In this document: piece by piece, positions 18,811 to 27,243 of the stretch
Layout: the number at the start of each line of letters is the position of its first letter
Numbering within the stretch: the first letter of the stretch is position 1
NCBI GenBank assembly: GCA_964440295.1
Contig: CAYTRT010000002.1
Location: 13,987 to 77,986 of the forward strand
Source of the DNA: CALIKS01 sp964440295
GTDB lineage: Archaea > Thermoproteota > Nitrososphaeria_A > Caldarchaeales > Calditenuaceae
DNA length: 64,000 nt
Direction of reading: 5' to 3'
Notes under the pieces: generated by a model
Told to the model about the DNA's origin: nothing
Database searches by the model: none
What the model saw: the letters and a program-made list of their open reading frames with translations, nothing else
Program-made: the position numbers and the translations under genes

Positions 18811-19544
18811 GGCTGTAAGTGGATGTGTCTAAGCCCGTGAACATGTCGTCCGTATAGTTCGCACAGTCCTCCGCCTTCCATCAATTCTTCGATACTATCG
18901 AAGTGAAAGATTCTTTTATTCACGCAGATAATCTTCTTGACATAAGTGCTTACGACTGCTATATCGTGTGTACTCATTATTATTGTTGTTCCGTATCTTT
19001 CATTAATTTCTCTCAAGATATCGTATAAATCTGTCTTAAAGGTAGGATCAATAAAGCTTGTAGGCTCGTCCAAAATAAGCAATTTCGGCGAGCCCAGAAG
19101 TTCACGGGCTATGTACAGCCGCTGAAGCTGGCCTCCTGAGAGCTCAGAAATTCTTTTATCTTTCACCTCTTTAAGCCCAACAAATTCCAACATTTTCTCC
19201 ATATCCTCACGGAGTATTTTCCGGTTGGGGAATTTCAAATGTATAAACTCCTCAACGCTTAGTGGAAACCATGCATATCTCTGCTCTACATATTGTGGTA
19301 CATAGCCAACCCATTTCCATTCCTTGAATGTCTCAACATCTTTGCTAAACAACTTGATAATTCCTCTCTCAGGCTTGACGAGTCCAATCATTGCTTTTAA
19401 TATGGTAGTCTTTCCTCCACCGTTGGGGCCTATTAGAGTTACAAATTCGCCCTCCTGTACAGTAAAGGAAGCATCCTCTACTACATACACTCCGGGCTCG
19501 TAGCTAATCCATACGCCGTCAAACACTACTACCTCGCTACTCAA
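18807..19544 (-). CDS. znuC: Zinc/manganese ABC transporter ATP-binding protein (ZnuC/MntA family)
   Basis: A 245-residue ABC ATPase. Walker A is GPNGGGKTT (near residue 39), the signature is LSGGQLQR (near 139), Walker B is LLILDEPTS (near 158) and the H-loop is STHD (near 193). It powers the permease encoded after it and sits cytoplasmically. It overlaps both neighbours by a few bases. Confidence 0.94.
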   Translation of the reverse strand: MSSEVVVFDGVWISYEPGVYVVEDASFTVQEGEFVTLIGPNGGGKTTILKAMIGLVKPERGIIKLFSKDVETFKEWKWVGYVPQYVEQRYAWFPLSVEEFIHLKFPNRKILREDMEKMLEFVGLKEVKDKRISELSGGQLQRLYIARELLGSPKLLILDEPTSFIDPTFKTDLYDILREINERYGTTIIMSTHDIAVVSTYVKKIICVNKRIFHFDSIEELMEGGGLCELYGRHVHGLRHIHLQP

Positions 19545-20454
19545 TGCTCAACCCCTCCACTAAAGCCTCAAGGTTCTTACTCATCCTGTAGATATAGCCC
19601 TCACCTCTCATCACGTCCTCCAAACTCAAGGTCCCTAATGTATACAGCTTCAATACCTTTAAACCATGCTCAGCAGCAAATTTATCCACAATGTCGTCAA
19701 TGCTTTCATATTCACCAAAAACTACCTTGACGTTTTCCTTTTTTATCAACTCTATCAGATATTGCATCTTTGAAGAAGATATTTCTTCCTCCTCGATACC
19801 TAGGATTGAGGCCGTGATTAGTCCGTAAGCATTCCCTAAGTATCTGTAAGCATCGTGCCTAGTAATTATTACTCTACCTCTAAATTTGCTAAGAGTATCT
19901 AGATAATCCTTATGAAGGTTGCCTAGTTTTTCCTTGTATATCTCCGCATTCTTATTGTAGTAGTCTGAGCCTTCTGGATCAATTTTTACTAACGCATCAA
20001 CAATCTTGTCAGTTACTTTTATCATATTACTAATGTCAAACCAGAAGTGAGGGTCAACATAGCTATCAACGGTTAAGAACTCAACATTCTCAGCCGCCTC
20101 TACAAACTCAACTCCTTCAGGAACTGCTGCTCTAAATTTGTCAATCCAAGTCTCGACATGTCTTGATGAATAGATAATCAGAGCCGCCTTGGACGCTTCC
20201 AAAACATCCCTAGTGCTGGGCTCCCAATGATGGATGTCTTGCCCACTAAGTAATTGCTTTATGATTACGCGATCTCCCGCTACGTTATAAACCACATCAG
20301 CCACTATTCCAGTAGTGACCACTATCAACTTCTTTTCTCCAATATTCTGCTGATTTGGAGCCTTGTTTAAGATCAGTGAGGAAAAAATGATTAAAATTGA
20401 TGCAAACAAAACCAGAGCCAATACAACTGCAAGCAGAGATTTTCTTATACGCAA
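19537..20454 (-). CDS. znuA: Zinc/manganese-binding protein of the ABC transporter (ZnuA family)
   Basis: A 305-residue cluster A-I binding protein. One N-terminal membrane anchor (residues about 7-30) keeps it outside the membrane. Probable metal ligands are His in DIHHWEP (near 75), DPHFW (near 133) and TRHDAY (near 203). A third His, where manganese proteins usually have Glu, leans toward zinc. The long His-rich loop common in bacterial ZnuA is absent. It overlaps the repressor and ATPase genes, giving one transcript. Confidence 0.9.
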   Translation of the reverse strand: MRIRKSLLAVVLALVLFASILIIFSSLILNKAPNQQNIGEKKLIVVTTGIVADVVYNVAGDRVIIKQLLSGQDIHHWEPSTRDVLEASKAALIIYSSRHVETWIDKFRAAVPEGVEFVEAAENVEFLTVDSYVDPHFWFDISNMIKVTDKIVDALVKIDPEGSDYYNKNAEIYKEKLGNLHKDYLDTLSKFRGRVIITRHDAYRYLGNAYGLITASILGIEEEEISSSKMQYLIELIKKENVKVVFGEYESIDDIVDKFAAEHGLKVLKLYTLGTLSLEDVMRGEGYIYRMSKNLEALVEGLSIE

Positions 20455-20855
20455 CTTTCATGATACACCTCTTTTCCATGAGGACACTTGCACGGATGGT
20501 TAAGAGCCCTACACATAGAGTTTATTATCTCTTGACCCACGTAGAGATCTATCTTTGATGCTTCTCTACACGCTAAGTCTTTATCAATATTTAAAAATGT
20601 TACAAAGTAAATTTCCAAGATCCTATGATTATGGAGAAGACGCTTAGCGATCTTCGTACCCTTGCTTGTTAATTTTGTCTCCCTCCACTTGATCCTCCTT
20701 ACCAATCCATGAGCTTCAAGCCTATCCATCATCTCCGCAACCGACGGAGGCTTCACGCCTATTTTCCGCGATATAAGTGAAGTCTTTATTGGTACACCGT
20801 CTTCGAGATTTCTCATTAACATCATTAAGTATTTTGATTCGGTGAAATTAGGCAC
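20445..20855 (-). CDS. DtxR/MntR-family metal-dependent repressor
   Basis: A 136-residue regulator with a winged helix-turn-helix at residues about 20-70 (KTSLISRKIGVKPPSVAEMM) and a DtxR-type dimerisation and metal-binding part at 75-136. The C terminus contains CREASK, CRALNHPCKCPHG and a final ESCV, possible metal ligands. The GTG start at 20855 lies inside a palindromic operator, which means the gene is probably self-regulated together with the transporter genes downstream. Whether Mn, Zn or Fe is the corepressor is not clear. Confidence 0.88.
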   Translation of the reverse strand: MPNFTESKYLMMLMRNLEDGVPIKTSLISRKIGVKPPSVAEMMDRLEAHGLVRRIKWRETKLTSKGTKIAKRLLHNHRILEIYFVTFLNIDKDLACREASKIDLYVGQEIINSMCRALNHPCKCPHGKEVYHESCV

Positions 20856-20878
20856 ATCCTAAATTAGGAATTACCTAA
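20848..20878. promoter_or_regulatory. Tandem DtxR-type operators (two TTAGG-N5-CCTAA palindromes)
   Basis: Two inverted repeats with identical arms occur back to back: TTAGG-CACAT-CCTAA at 20848-20862 and TTAGG-AATTA-CCTAA at 20864-20878. Centres are 16 bases apart. The first covers the predicted transcription start and GTG start of the repressor; the second abuts the TATA box. The arms resemble known MntR/IdeR boxes. This placement predicts steric repression of the metal uptake operon when metal is plentiful. Confidence 0.8.
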
Positions 20879-20885
20879 ATTTAAA
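20878..20885 (-). promoter_or_regulatory. TATA box of the metal transport operon
   Basis: The minus-strand sequence TTTAAATT is centred about 26 bases before the GTG at 20855, and it touches the second operator palindrome. A leaderless transcript is predicted. Confidence 0.6.
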
Positions 20886-20893
20886 CCTTTATC

Positions 20894-22141
20894 TTATTCG
20901 GCTTTAAAGACCCTTAACGCGTCTTTAAGACCAGTAATAAAGACGTCAACTTCGTCCAGCGTGTTATATACGTAGAAGCTGCACCGGGCGGTGGCTGTAA
21001 GTCCTAACTTTGTATGAATTGGCATTGCGCAGTGATGACCAGCACGAATAGCTATTCCATATTTCTTGTCTAGGAAATCGGCCAAATCGTGTGGATGAAT
21101 GTCTGCAAGCGTAAATGAAATTAATCCGGTCCTTGCCTCAGAGTCCTCAGGCCCAAGAAGCCTAATCTTAGGCACCTCCATCAATGACTGATATGCATAC
21201 GAGGTGATTTTTAATTCATGACCCCTGACGTCCATCATCCCTAGTTTATTCAGATATTTTACGGCCTCAGCGAGCCCTACAGCGTCTGCAACAGATGGGG
21301 TGCCCGCCTCGAACTTCCACGGAACCTCATTCCAACTCGATTTCTCGAATGATACCTCTCTAATCATTTCGCCTCCTCCTAAAAATGGATTCATTTCCTC
21401 TAACAACCTGCGGTTTGCATAAAGCACTCCGATTCCCAATGGTCCTAGCATCTTATGTCCTGAGAAGGCATAGAAGTTTGCGCCGATACCGCTAACGTTT
21501 ACCGGCATGTGTGGGACGCTCTGCGCACCGTCAACCACGGTTATGGCTCCATATTCCTTGGCTGTCTTCACCAGCTCATTTACTGGATTAATTGTCCCTA
21601 AAACATTTGATGCATGAGTGAAGGAGAAGATGCTAGCGTCTTTAAGATATTTGTCCATGAGGTCGACCCTCAAATAGCCATCATTCGTTGTCGGTAAATA
21701 TTGGATTTTTGCCTTCTTGATTCTTGCGATGTTCTGCCAAGGCACGATGTTGCTGTGATGCTCCATCTCGGTGAGCACTATACTTTCACCCTTCCTCAAG
21801 TTATGCAGGGCATATGCATAAGCCACTAGGTTTATTCCTTCAGTCGTGTTTCTAGTGAAAATTATCTCTCTCCAGCTTCTGGCTCCTATAAAGTCAGCTA
21901 TAAGTCTCCTAGCATTTTCGTAAAGCTCCGTCGACTCTACAGATAACTTGTAGACACCACGATGAACATTTGCGTTAAAATTTTCATAGTAATTTTTTAT
22001 TGCGTCGATCACTTGTCTTGGTTTTTGCGTTGTAGCGGCATTGTCGAGATAGATTAATCGCCGCCCATTTACCTCTCTTCGCAAGATGGGAAAATCATCC
22101 CTGATTATTAATGGATCGAACATGGTTAAGGATTCCAACAA
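20894..22141 (-). CDS. sufS: Cysteine desulfurase SufS
   Basis: A 415-residue PLP-dependent group II cysteine desulfurase, which takes sulfur from cysteine for Fe-S clusters and other cofactors. PLP lysine lies in SGHKMLGP (near 227), AATT in LDNAATTQKP (near 32), and the catalytic cysteine in AGHHCAMP (near 368). Length is normal. SufBCD are not in the window. The later start MFDPLI (7 residues in) is also possible. Confidence 0.93.
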   Translation of the reverse strand: MLESLTMFDPLIIRDDFPILRREVNGRRLIYLDNAATTQKPRQVIDAIKNYYENFNANVHRGVYKLSVESTELYENARRLIADFIGARSWREIIFTRNTTEGINLVAYAYALHNLRKGESIVLTEMEHHSNIVPWQNIARIKKAKIQYLPTTNDGYLRVDLMDKYLKDASIFSFTHASNVLGTINPVNELVKTAKEYGAITVVDGAQSVPHMPVNVSGIGANFYAFSGHKMLGPLGIGVLYANRRLLEEMNPFLGGGEMIREVSFEKSSWNEVPWKFEAGTPSVADAVGLAEAVKYLNKLGMMDVRGHELKITSYAYQSLMEVPKIRLLGPEDSEARTGLISFTLADIHPHDLADFLDKKYGIAIRAGHHCAMPIHTKLGLTATARCSFYVYNTLDEVDVFITGLKDALRVFKAE

Positions 22142-22156
22142 TGGCTAATCGCCAAG

Positions 22157-22567
22157 CTAGATAATAAGGCTGTACGAGCTACTAATTCCTGATGATCTTC
22201 TCCTCCCAGGGCTCATATAAGAATGCAAGACTAATCCAGATATGCTTCCTAAACCATTAGCTAAAATGTCGGTTAGCGAAAATACCCTAGTATTAGTGAA
22301 GCTTTGAAGAACTTCAATTAACATTCCTATCAAAAAACATAACAAGAAACTTCTAACAGAGCTTAGCCCTGAGTATTTCCAAAGATAGCCCATCAAGCAA
22401 TATGCCATCAAGTGAACAATGAATCCCTCTCCTATCATGTGGATCTCTATAAAAATTTCGCCCACGGGATTCGCACCTATTGGTTTGAGGTCTATCAATG
22501 AGAAGTGAATAACGACTGAGGTATACCCAATCGCTGCCAGCACTCTCCAGCCATATCTATTCTTCAT
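22157..22567 (-). CDS. VanZ-like small membrane protein
   Basis: A 136-residue protein with about four hydrophobic helices. The segments HLMAYCLMGYLW and LIEVLQSFTNTRVFSLTDILANGLG match the VanZ-like family, whose typical pieces are an H-x3-Y/F helix and an E-x2-Q...D-x2-AN motif. Function in archaea is not known. It reads divergently from the PPOX-like gene with closely set promoters. Confidence 0.75.
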   Translation of the reverse strand: MKNRYGWRVLAAIGYTSVVIHFSLIDLKPIGANPVGEIFIEIHMIGEGFIVHLMAYCLMGYLWKYSGLSSVRSFLLCFLIGMLIEVLQSFTNTRVFSLTDILANGLGSISGLVLHSYMSPGRRRSSGISSSYSLII

Positions 22568-22584
22568 GGTTGAAAGTTAAACTC

Positions 22585-22610
22585 TATAACGGAGCTGATA
22601 AATTTTATTT
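22585..22610. promoter_or_regulatory. Divergent promoter pair between VanZ-like and PPOX-like genes
   Basis: On the plus strand, TATAAC at 22585-22590 lies about 24 bases before the ATG at 22611. On the minus strand, an AAATAAAATTTA element (about 22599-22610) lies some 35 bases before the VanZ-like ATG at 22567. Both messages would have little or no leader, and both promoters share a 43-base spacer. Confidence 0.5.
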
Positions 22611-23021
22611 ATGGAGCGTATGGAGCTAGTAAAATTTTCTAAAGCTGAGAGTGAGTTTATTCTTAAAAACGAGGTCTGTAGACTCGCATCAATCACGCCT
22701 GACGGAAAGCCACACGTAGTACCGATCTGCTACATCTATCATGACGGTTTTTTCTACATGGTTACAGACCTCGGAACAGCAAAGCTGAGAAACATCAAGA
22801 ATAACCCAGAAGTATCGGTATTGATCGACACCTATAAGCCAAACAAGGCAGTACTGATGTGGGGGAGAGCTGACGTGTTAACCGAGGGGGAAGAATTTAA
22901 AGAAATTTCGAATTTATTCTTTAAAAGGTTTTACTGGGCTAGGATGGACCGCTGGGATGAGGGGGAGGCAGCTCTAATTAAGTTTAAACCGGTGAAAAAA
23001 GTTTCTTGGGGTTTAAAATGA
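22611..23021 (+). CDS. Pyridoxamine 5'-phosphate oxidase-like FMN-binding protein
   Basis: A 136-residue split-barrel flavoprotein of the PPOX class. Recognisable parts are LASITPDGKPHVVPICY (residues about 24-40), YMVTDLGTAKLRNIKNNP (about 49-66) and the VSWGLK end. The family binds FMN or F420 and reduces or shields varied small molecules; the substrate is unknown here. It is a stand-alone gene. Confidence 0.82.
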   Translation: MERMELVKFSKAESEFILKNEVCRLASITPDGKPHVVPICYIYHDGFFYMVTDLGTAKLRNIKNNPEVSVLIDTYKPNKAVLMWGRADVLTEGEEFKEISNLFFKRFYWARMDRWDEGEAALIKFKPVKKVSWGLK

Positions 23022-23049
23022 GTTAATCTATAAGTGACTTATTAAACCA

Positions 23050-23057
23050 TTTATTAA
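23050..23057 (+). promoter_or_regulatory. TATA box of the thiamine-related operon
   Basis: TTTATTAA is centred about 30 bases before the ATG at 23084. The first product is ThiW, so this would drive thiW, the P-loop gene and thiDN together. Confidence 0.45.
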
Positions 23058-23083
23058 CGACCCAGACCCTAAAAGCGTGAAAA

Positions 23084-23626
23084 ATGAATACAAGGATGCT
23101 AAGCATGATTATTGCGCTCTCAATACTGGGAATAGTCTTAGCACCATTTATATGGTTTAGCTTCCTCGGGACGAGGGCATTTCCCGGACAGCACTTCGTC
23201 AACACTTTAACAGGAGTATTAATCGGCCCTCTCTACGGCGTCTTGGTTCCAATTATCGTGGGAACGCTGAGAATAATGCTAGGCATCGGTACGGTATTTG
23301 CATACCCAGGAGGGATACCCGGAGTGATAACTGTGGGACTAGCATATAAAATCACTAAGAGAAGTAAAAATCCCTTAATAAGATATGCATGTGCATTTGC
23401 AGAGCCTATTGGCACGGTATTCATAGGCGGTACTTTATCCTTGCTAGTCGTAGCTCCATTAATGGGTGTAGAGTCACAACTAATACTCGTAAAACAGCAT
23501 GGATTACTTGCTGGCTTACTTATATTTTGGGGAGGATGGGCCGCGAGCTCTGTGCCTGGAAGCATAATAGGATATTTCACCCTGATTATGCTGAGCAAAG
23601 CAATTCCACAATACTTTGACAAGTGA
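23084..23626 (+). CDS. thiW: ThiW-like ECF substrate-binding membrane component (thiazole uptake)
   Basis: A 180-residue membrane protein with five or six helices. It resembles ThiW, the substrate-capture part of energy-coupling factor transporters for the thiazole half of thiamine (FPGQHFVNTLTGVLIGP near 32, GTVFAYPGGIPG near 69). The thiD-thiN fusion gene just downstream supports a thiamine role. The energising ECF ATPases and T component are not in the window. It overlaps the next gene. Confidence 0.85.
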   Translation: MNTRMLSMIIALSILGIVLAPFIWFSFLGTRAFPGQHFVNTLTGVLIGPLYGVLVPIIVGTLRIMLGIGTVFAYPGGIPGVITVGLAYKITKRSKNPLIRYACAFAEPIGTVFIGGTLSLLVVAPLMGVESQLILVKQHGLLAGLLIFWGGWAASSVPGSIIGYFTLIMLSKAIPQYFDK

Positions 23627-23631
23627 TAAAA

Positions 23632-24204
23632 ATGAGTGATGAGATAAACATATCTAGATTTTTAGGAAAAAAGACGTTGATAATAGGCGAGGTCGGCTCA
23701 GGTAAGACGAGACTTCTGATAAGTATTTTGAGAAATTTTATTTCAGAGGGATTATCGAGCAAGATAACGGTCATCGACATGGCTCCGCCCAGAATGCTAG
23801 ATATTGGTGGAAGAATAATAGACCATGACTCACAACTATGCTCGATGGTTCGCTACCTTTACTCAGATGAGATAAGACCTGCTAGGTTGTTGGGAAAGTC
23901 AGCCGAAGAGGTGATGAAGATCGCGACCAATAATGCTAAAATCATTGATAAATTAATTGAAGAATACCTCTCAAACTCGACAGAAATTCTTATGATAAAT
24001 GACTTAACCATATTCATCCACGCTGGAGATGGAAAGAAATTAAGCAGGGCCATAAAAGCTGCGACTACATTTGTTGGAACCGCATATGAGGGAATTAGGC
24101 TATCAGAAGATAAGGGCACAGGAATAACGATGAGGGAAAAGCAATACGTCTCAGAGCTCTTAAATACCGTTGACAACATTATCAAGCTTGATTTGACGAG
24201 GTGA
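23632..24204 (+). CDS. Uncharacterised P-loop ATPase in thiamine operon
   Basis: A 190-residue protein if the ATG at 23632 is used; a GTG at 23623 overlapping the thiW stop is also possible. Walker A is GEVGSGKT (near residue 20) and a Walker B-like strand is ILMINDLT (near 117). No ABC signature, kinase lid motif or membrane helix is evident, so it does not look like an ECF ATPase. I do not recognise the family. Position between thiW and thiDN suggests a part in thiamine-precursor uptake or handling, by context only. Confidence 0.7.
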   Translation: MSDEINISRFLGKKTLIIGEVGSGKTRLLISILRNFISEGLSSKITVIDMAPPRMLDIGGRIIDHDSQLCSMVRYLYSDEIRPARLLGKSAEEVMKIATNNAKIIDKLIEEYLSNSTEILMINDLTIFIHAGDGKKLSRAIKAATTFVGTAYEGIRLSEDKGTGITMREKQYVSELLNTVDNIIKLDLTR

Positions 24205-24210
24205 TGTGAT

Positions 24211-25578
24211 ATCAAACTTCCAAGAGCCCTGACAATCGCTGGGTCCGATTCAGGAGGAGGAGCGGGGATTCAGGCCGATCTCAAGACATTCGCAGCGCTG
24301 GGTGTGCATGGAATGTCAGCCATCACCTCTATAACAGCACAAAACACCTACCAAGTGACTAAAATAATCGATTTGGACCCAGAAATGGTGGTAGAGCAGA
24401 TTAGAGTATGCGTGGAGGATATTGGAGTAGATGCCATAAAAACAGGAATGCTTCACAAGAAAGAAACAATTATTGCAGTGAGCCAAGAGCTCTCTAGCCT
24501 GAAGGTACCCATAGTCGTTGACCCCGTGATGGTAGCTAAGAGCGGAGCTAAGCTTTTAGAAGACGAAGCAATAGAGGCGCTTAAGAAATACCTTATACCG
24601 ATATCAACTGTCTTAACGCCTAACGCCAAGGAGGCAGAGGCGCTTACAGGAATACCAGTCACTGATCTCAAATCTCAGAGAAAAGCGGCGAAGATGCTTG
24701 CAGATCTGGGCGCGAGGGCAATTGTCGTGAAGGGTGGACATATATCCGGTTCAGAAGTAGTTGACCTACTTTACGTTGATGACGAATATTATGAGTACAA
24801 GTCAAATAGGCTATCCGATAATACGACGCATGGGACAGGATGCGTCTTCGCTTCAGCGATTGCTGCAGAATTAGCTAAAGGAAGCAACATTAAAGACGCT
24901 GTATTGACCGCTAAAAACTTTGTAGCTGATGCAATAAGGTTTGGATTAGAGCTGGGAAAAGGGGTGGGACCAGTAAATCCAGTCTGGACTGTTTATCGTC
25001 AATCATCTCTCTATAAAGCGATCGAGAGTGTGAGGAGAGCTGTCGAATTACTCGAACAACTTGACAATGCAGGAAGACTGTCGCCCGAGTCCATGATTAA
25101 TATCGCCGAAGCGATTCCTAATGCCCAAGACATTATGGACGTTGTAGGCATACCGGGTAGAATAGCCAAGGTTGGTAATAGGCTTAAGGCGAACTCCTGC
25201 CCATCTCCAGGCGGATCAAGACACGTAGCGAACGCAGTCTTAACATTATCATCCATAAACCCTTCAATAAGAGCTGCTATGAACATTGCATACTCCGAGA
25301 CGTTGATTGAGTTAGCTAAAAAAATCGGCCTATCTGTAAGTAGCTATGATAGGAGAGAAGAGCCCGAGGATGTTAAGAAAAAGGAGGGGATGACCATTAT
25401 ATGGGGAGTAAGAAGAGCCTACGAGTCAGCTGGAAGAATAACCGACCTAATTTACCACAAAGGTGATTGGGGAAAGGAGCCAATGATCTTGATAATAGGC
25501 AGAAATGCCGAAGAAGTAGTTGAAAAATTCAGTAAGCTATTAAAGGAATATATGCGTATTACTCAAAGCCAAGAATAA
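24211..25578 (+). CDS. thiDN: Bifunctional HMP-phosphate kinase / thiamine-phosphate synthase (ThiD-ThiN)
   Basis: About 455 residues. ThiD domain: LTIAGSDSGGGAGIQADLK at the N terminus, the KTGMLH motif, and DNTTHGTGCVF near residue 210. ThiN domain, about 280-450: NIAEAIPNAQDI, PSPGGSRHVANAV and KGDWGKEP. Archaea use ThiN in place of ThiE to join the pyrimidine and thiazole halves. No ATG, GTG or TTG opens this frame before the GTG at 24304, which would remove the essential N terminus. The true start must therefore be a rare codon (ATC at 24211) or be hidden by a one-base error near 24207. Confidence 0.9.
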   Translation: MKLPRALTIAGSDSGGGAGIQADLKTFAALGVHGMSAITSITAQNTYQVTKIIDLDPEMVVEQIRVCVEDIGVDAIKTGMLHKKETIIAVSQELSSLKVPIVVDPVMVAKSGAKLLEDEAIEALKKYLIPISTVLTPNAKEAEALTGIPVTDLKSQRKAAKMLADLGARAIVVKGGHISGSEVVDLLYVDDEYYEYKSNRLSDNTTHGTGCVFASAIAAELAKGSNIKDAVLTAKNFVADAIRFGLELGKGVGPVNPVWTVYRQSSLYKAIESVRRAVELLEQLDNAGRLSPESMINIAEAIPNAQDIMDVVGIPGRIAKVGNRLKANSCPSPGGSRHVANAVLTLSSINPSIRAAMNIAYSETLIELAKKIGLSVSSYDRREEPEDVKKKEGMTIIWGVRRAYESAGRITDLIYHKGDWGKEPMILIIGRNAEEVVEKFSKLLKEYMRITQSQE

Positions 25579-25829
25579 TATTAAGCTTGCTTGAGTAAAT
25601 TTTATATTCAAACGAAAATATATTAATCACATTTTATAAAAAATGCCTGAACATTAACAAGCAGATATATGACTAATCTTTAGATATAAATGAAGCATTA
25701 TTGACCACTACTATAATATTTTTCCAATGTTTATGTAGACTGTTTACAACTATAACATAATTTTGAAAATCTACTTAATATATAAGCAGAGGTTTAAAGC
25801 TCAGATTGTTGTAAATCTACTTCCAGCCC
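25579..25829. promoter_or_regulatory. AT-rich spacer with promoter of the FAD oxidoreductase and a direct repeat
   Basis: A 251-base spacer, strongly AT-rich, with no gene seen. Two TATA-like boxes (about 25778-25787 and 25792-25799) precede the ATG at 25830. The 10-mer AAATCTACTT occurs twice, at 25767-25776 and 25813-25822, on either side of those boxes. This could be a pair of regulator sites but may be chance in AT-rich DNA. Confidence 0.35.
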
Positions 25830-26975
25830 ATGACCAATTACGACGTAGTGATTATTGGTGGTGGCATAAGCGGTATCTGGACCGCTTATGTAGCAGCCAG
25901 CCGAGGGAAGAAAGTGGCGCTCATTGATCCATCACTCGGCTCCGGCGGCACCGGCAGATGCGCAGGAATACATACTACTCAGTTAGCATTAGAGATAGAC
26001 GTGAAGCTTTCAAAAAGAAGCTTAGAGATGCTGGACGAGTTTACTGAAAAATATGAGTGCAGTGAAATTCGTGAGAAATGCGGTTTCTTGTCTGTGGAAG
26101 AGACTTGGATGGCACGAGAGAGCAGCAAAACACTAGCTAGGCTGGGAGTTGCGCATATTTTGCTCAGTAAAGACGAGCTGAACAAACTTGTGCCAAACAT
26201 AATCGTTAAAGATGAAGAATTGGGTGTCTATACTCCTGGCGATGTATTAATCAATATTTCATACCTGTATAGAGCCATGAGAAAGATACTAAGAGAACTC
26301 AATGTAGCAATTTATGAGCAAGTCTTGATTAAAAAAGTCGAAGAAAAAGAAGGGTACGTAGTGGCTGTTAGGAGTAATAATCATGTAGAGTTAAAGGGAG
26401 ATCATTATGTTTTTGCTGCCGGACCATGGAACAAGGATCTCCTCCGCTGTTCGGGAATATGGAGCCCACCAACGATCATATACATTTGTCAAGCCTTATC
26501 ATTTTCAAGGCCCGCTGATATGAAGATTATTCCAACCTATTTTCAAGACTCGCATGTCTACCTTAGGCCAGAGGGCATTTCCCAGCTGATCGTGGGGAAT
26601 GGCTACGCAAAGATAGTAGAAGATCCCGATGATTACCCGGCAAGAGCGGAGCCTGAATACATCGAGGAAATATCAGAGAAGTTGTGCGAAAGATTGGTGG
26701 ATCCTTCCCAGATAAGGTTTATAGGAGGTTGGTCAGGCCCGTGTAGCACAACACCAGATGGTTATCCGATGTTAGGAAAAATCCCCGGCCTCAAAAATGC
26801 ATACATAATTGACGGCCTCGACGGCTATGGAATAATGAGAGCGCCCGCGATGGCTGAATTATTAATCCACGCAATATCTAAAGACGTAATGGATGATTTG
26901 CCTAGCGAGTTTGACCCGGCGCGGTTTAACGGACTCAAAAACTTTGAACCTAAAGTCATAGAACTCCACTCATGA
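25830..26975 (+). CDS. FAD-dependent oxidoreductase of the DAO family
   Basis: A 381-residue flavoprotein. The FAD-binding Rossmann motif is VVIIGGGISGIWTAY (residues 6-20), and the C-terminal FAD segment GGWSGPCSTTPDGYPMLG (about 302-319) and DGLDGYGIM match the D-amino-acid oxidase/sarcosine oxidase fold. Relatives oxidise amino acids, sarcosine or glycerol-3-phosphate; the substrate is not evident. It follows the thiamine operon after 250 AT-rich bases, so a link to ThiO is possible but weak. Confidence 0.82.
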   Translation: MTNYDVVIIGGGISGIWTAYVAASRGKKVALIDPSLGSGGTGRCAGIHTTQLALEIDVKLSKRSLEMLDEFTEKYECSEIREKCGFLSVEETWMARESSKTLARLGVAHILLSKDELNKLVPNIIVKDEELGVYTPGDVLINISYLYRAMRKILRELNVAIYEQVLIKKVEEKEGYVVAVRSNNHVELKGDHYVFAAGPWNKDLLRCSGIWSPPTIIYICQALSFSRPADMKIIPTYFQDSHVYLRPEGISQLIVGNGYAKIVEDPDDYPARAEPEYIEEISEKLCERLVDPSQIRFIGGWSGPCSTTPDGYPMLGKIPGLKNAYIIDGLDGYGIMRAPAMAELLIHAISKDVMDDLPSEFDPARFNGLKNFEPKVIELHS

Positions 26976-26976
26976 A

Positions 26977-27171
26977 TCATTTTTTTATCTTTTGCTGTTT
27001 TAATTTGATTAATATTTCTCTTGCTTCCTCTGCAGATTTTACATGAGTAATTATATTTTCGTCGCTTATATTATTTAGTGACCCGCATTTATAACATCTA
27101 AAGGTTTTAGTCCCGGTTGTGACTCTGAGCTCGCCACATTTTGAGCATTTGACAATCAGGAATCTCTTCAT
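26977..27171 (-). CDS. Small zinc-ribbon protein
   Basis: A 64-residue protein with two CxxC pairs (VKCSKCGELRV near 8, FRCYKCGSLNN near 29) that form a zinc ribbon, followed by a charged helix. It resembles the archaeal DUF1922-type zinc ribbons. It may act in transcription or RNA handling, but nothing shows which. The start is ATG, followed by the conserved KRFLIVKC. Confidence 0.75.
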   Translation of the reverse strand: MKRFLIVKCSKCGELRVTTGTKTFRCYKCGSLNNISDENIITHVKSAEEAREILIKLKQQKIKK

Positions 27172-27243
27172 CGCTCCAATATGTTGTCCTCATGGTTTTG
27201 ATATTTATGAGTATTTTTTAGAAATGTAGAAATATGCCGGTCA

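Noticed and set aside
26977..27171. The 64-residue minus-strand frame as a shadow
   Set aside because: Kept as a gene instead: it has two clean CxxC zinc pairs and lies between genes, not inside one.
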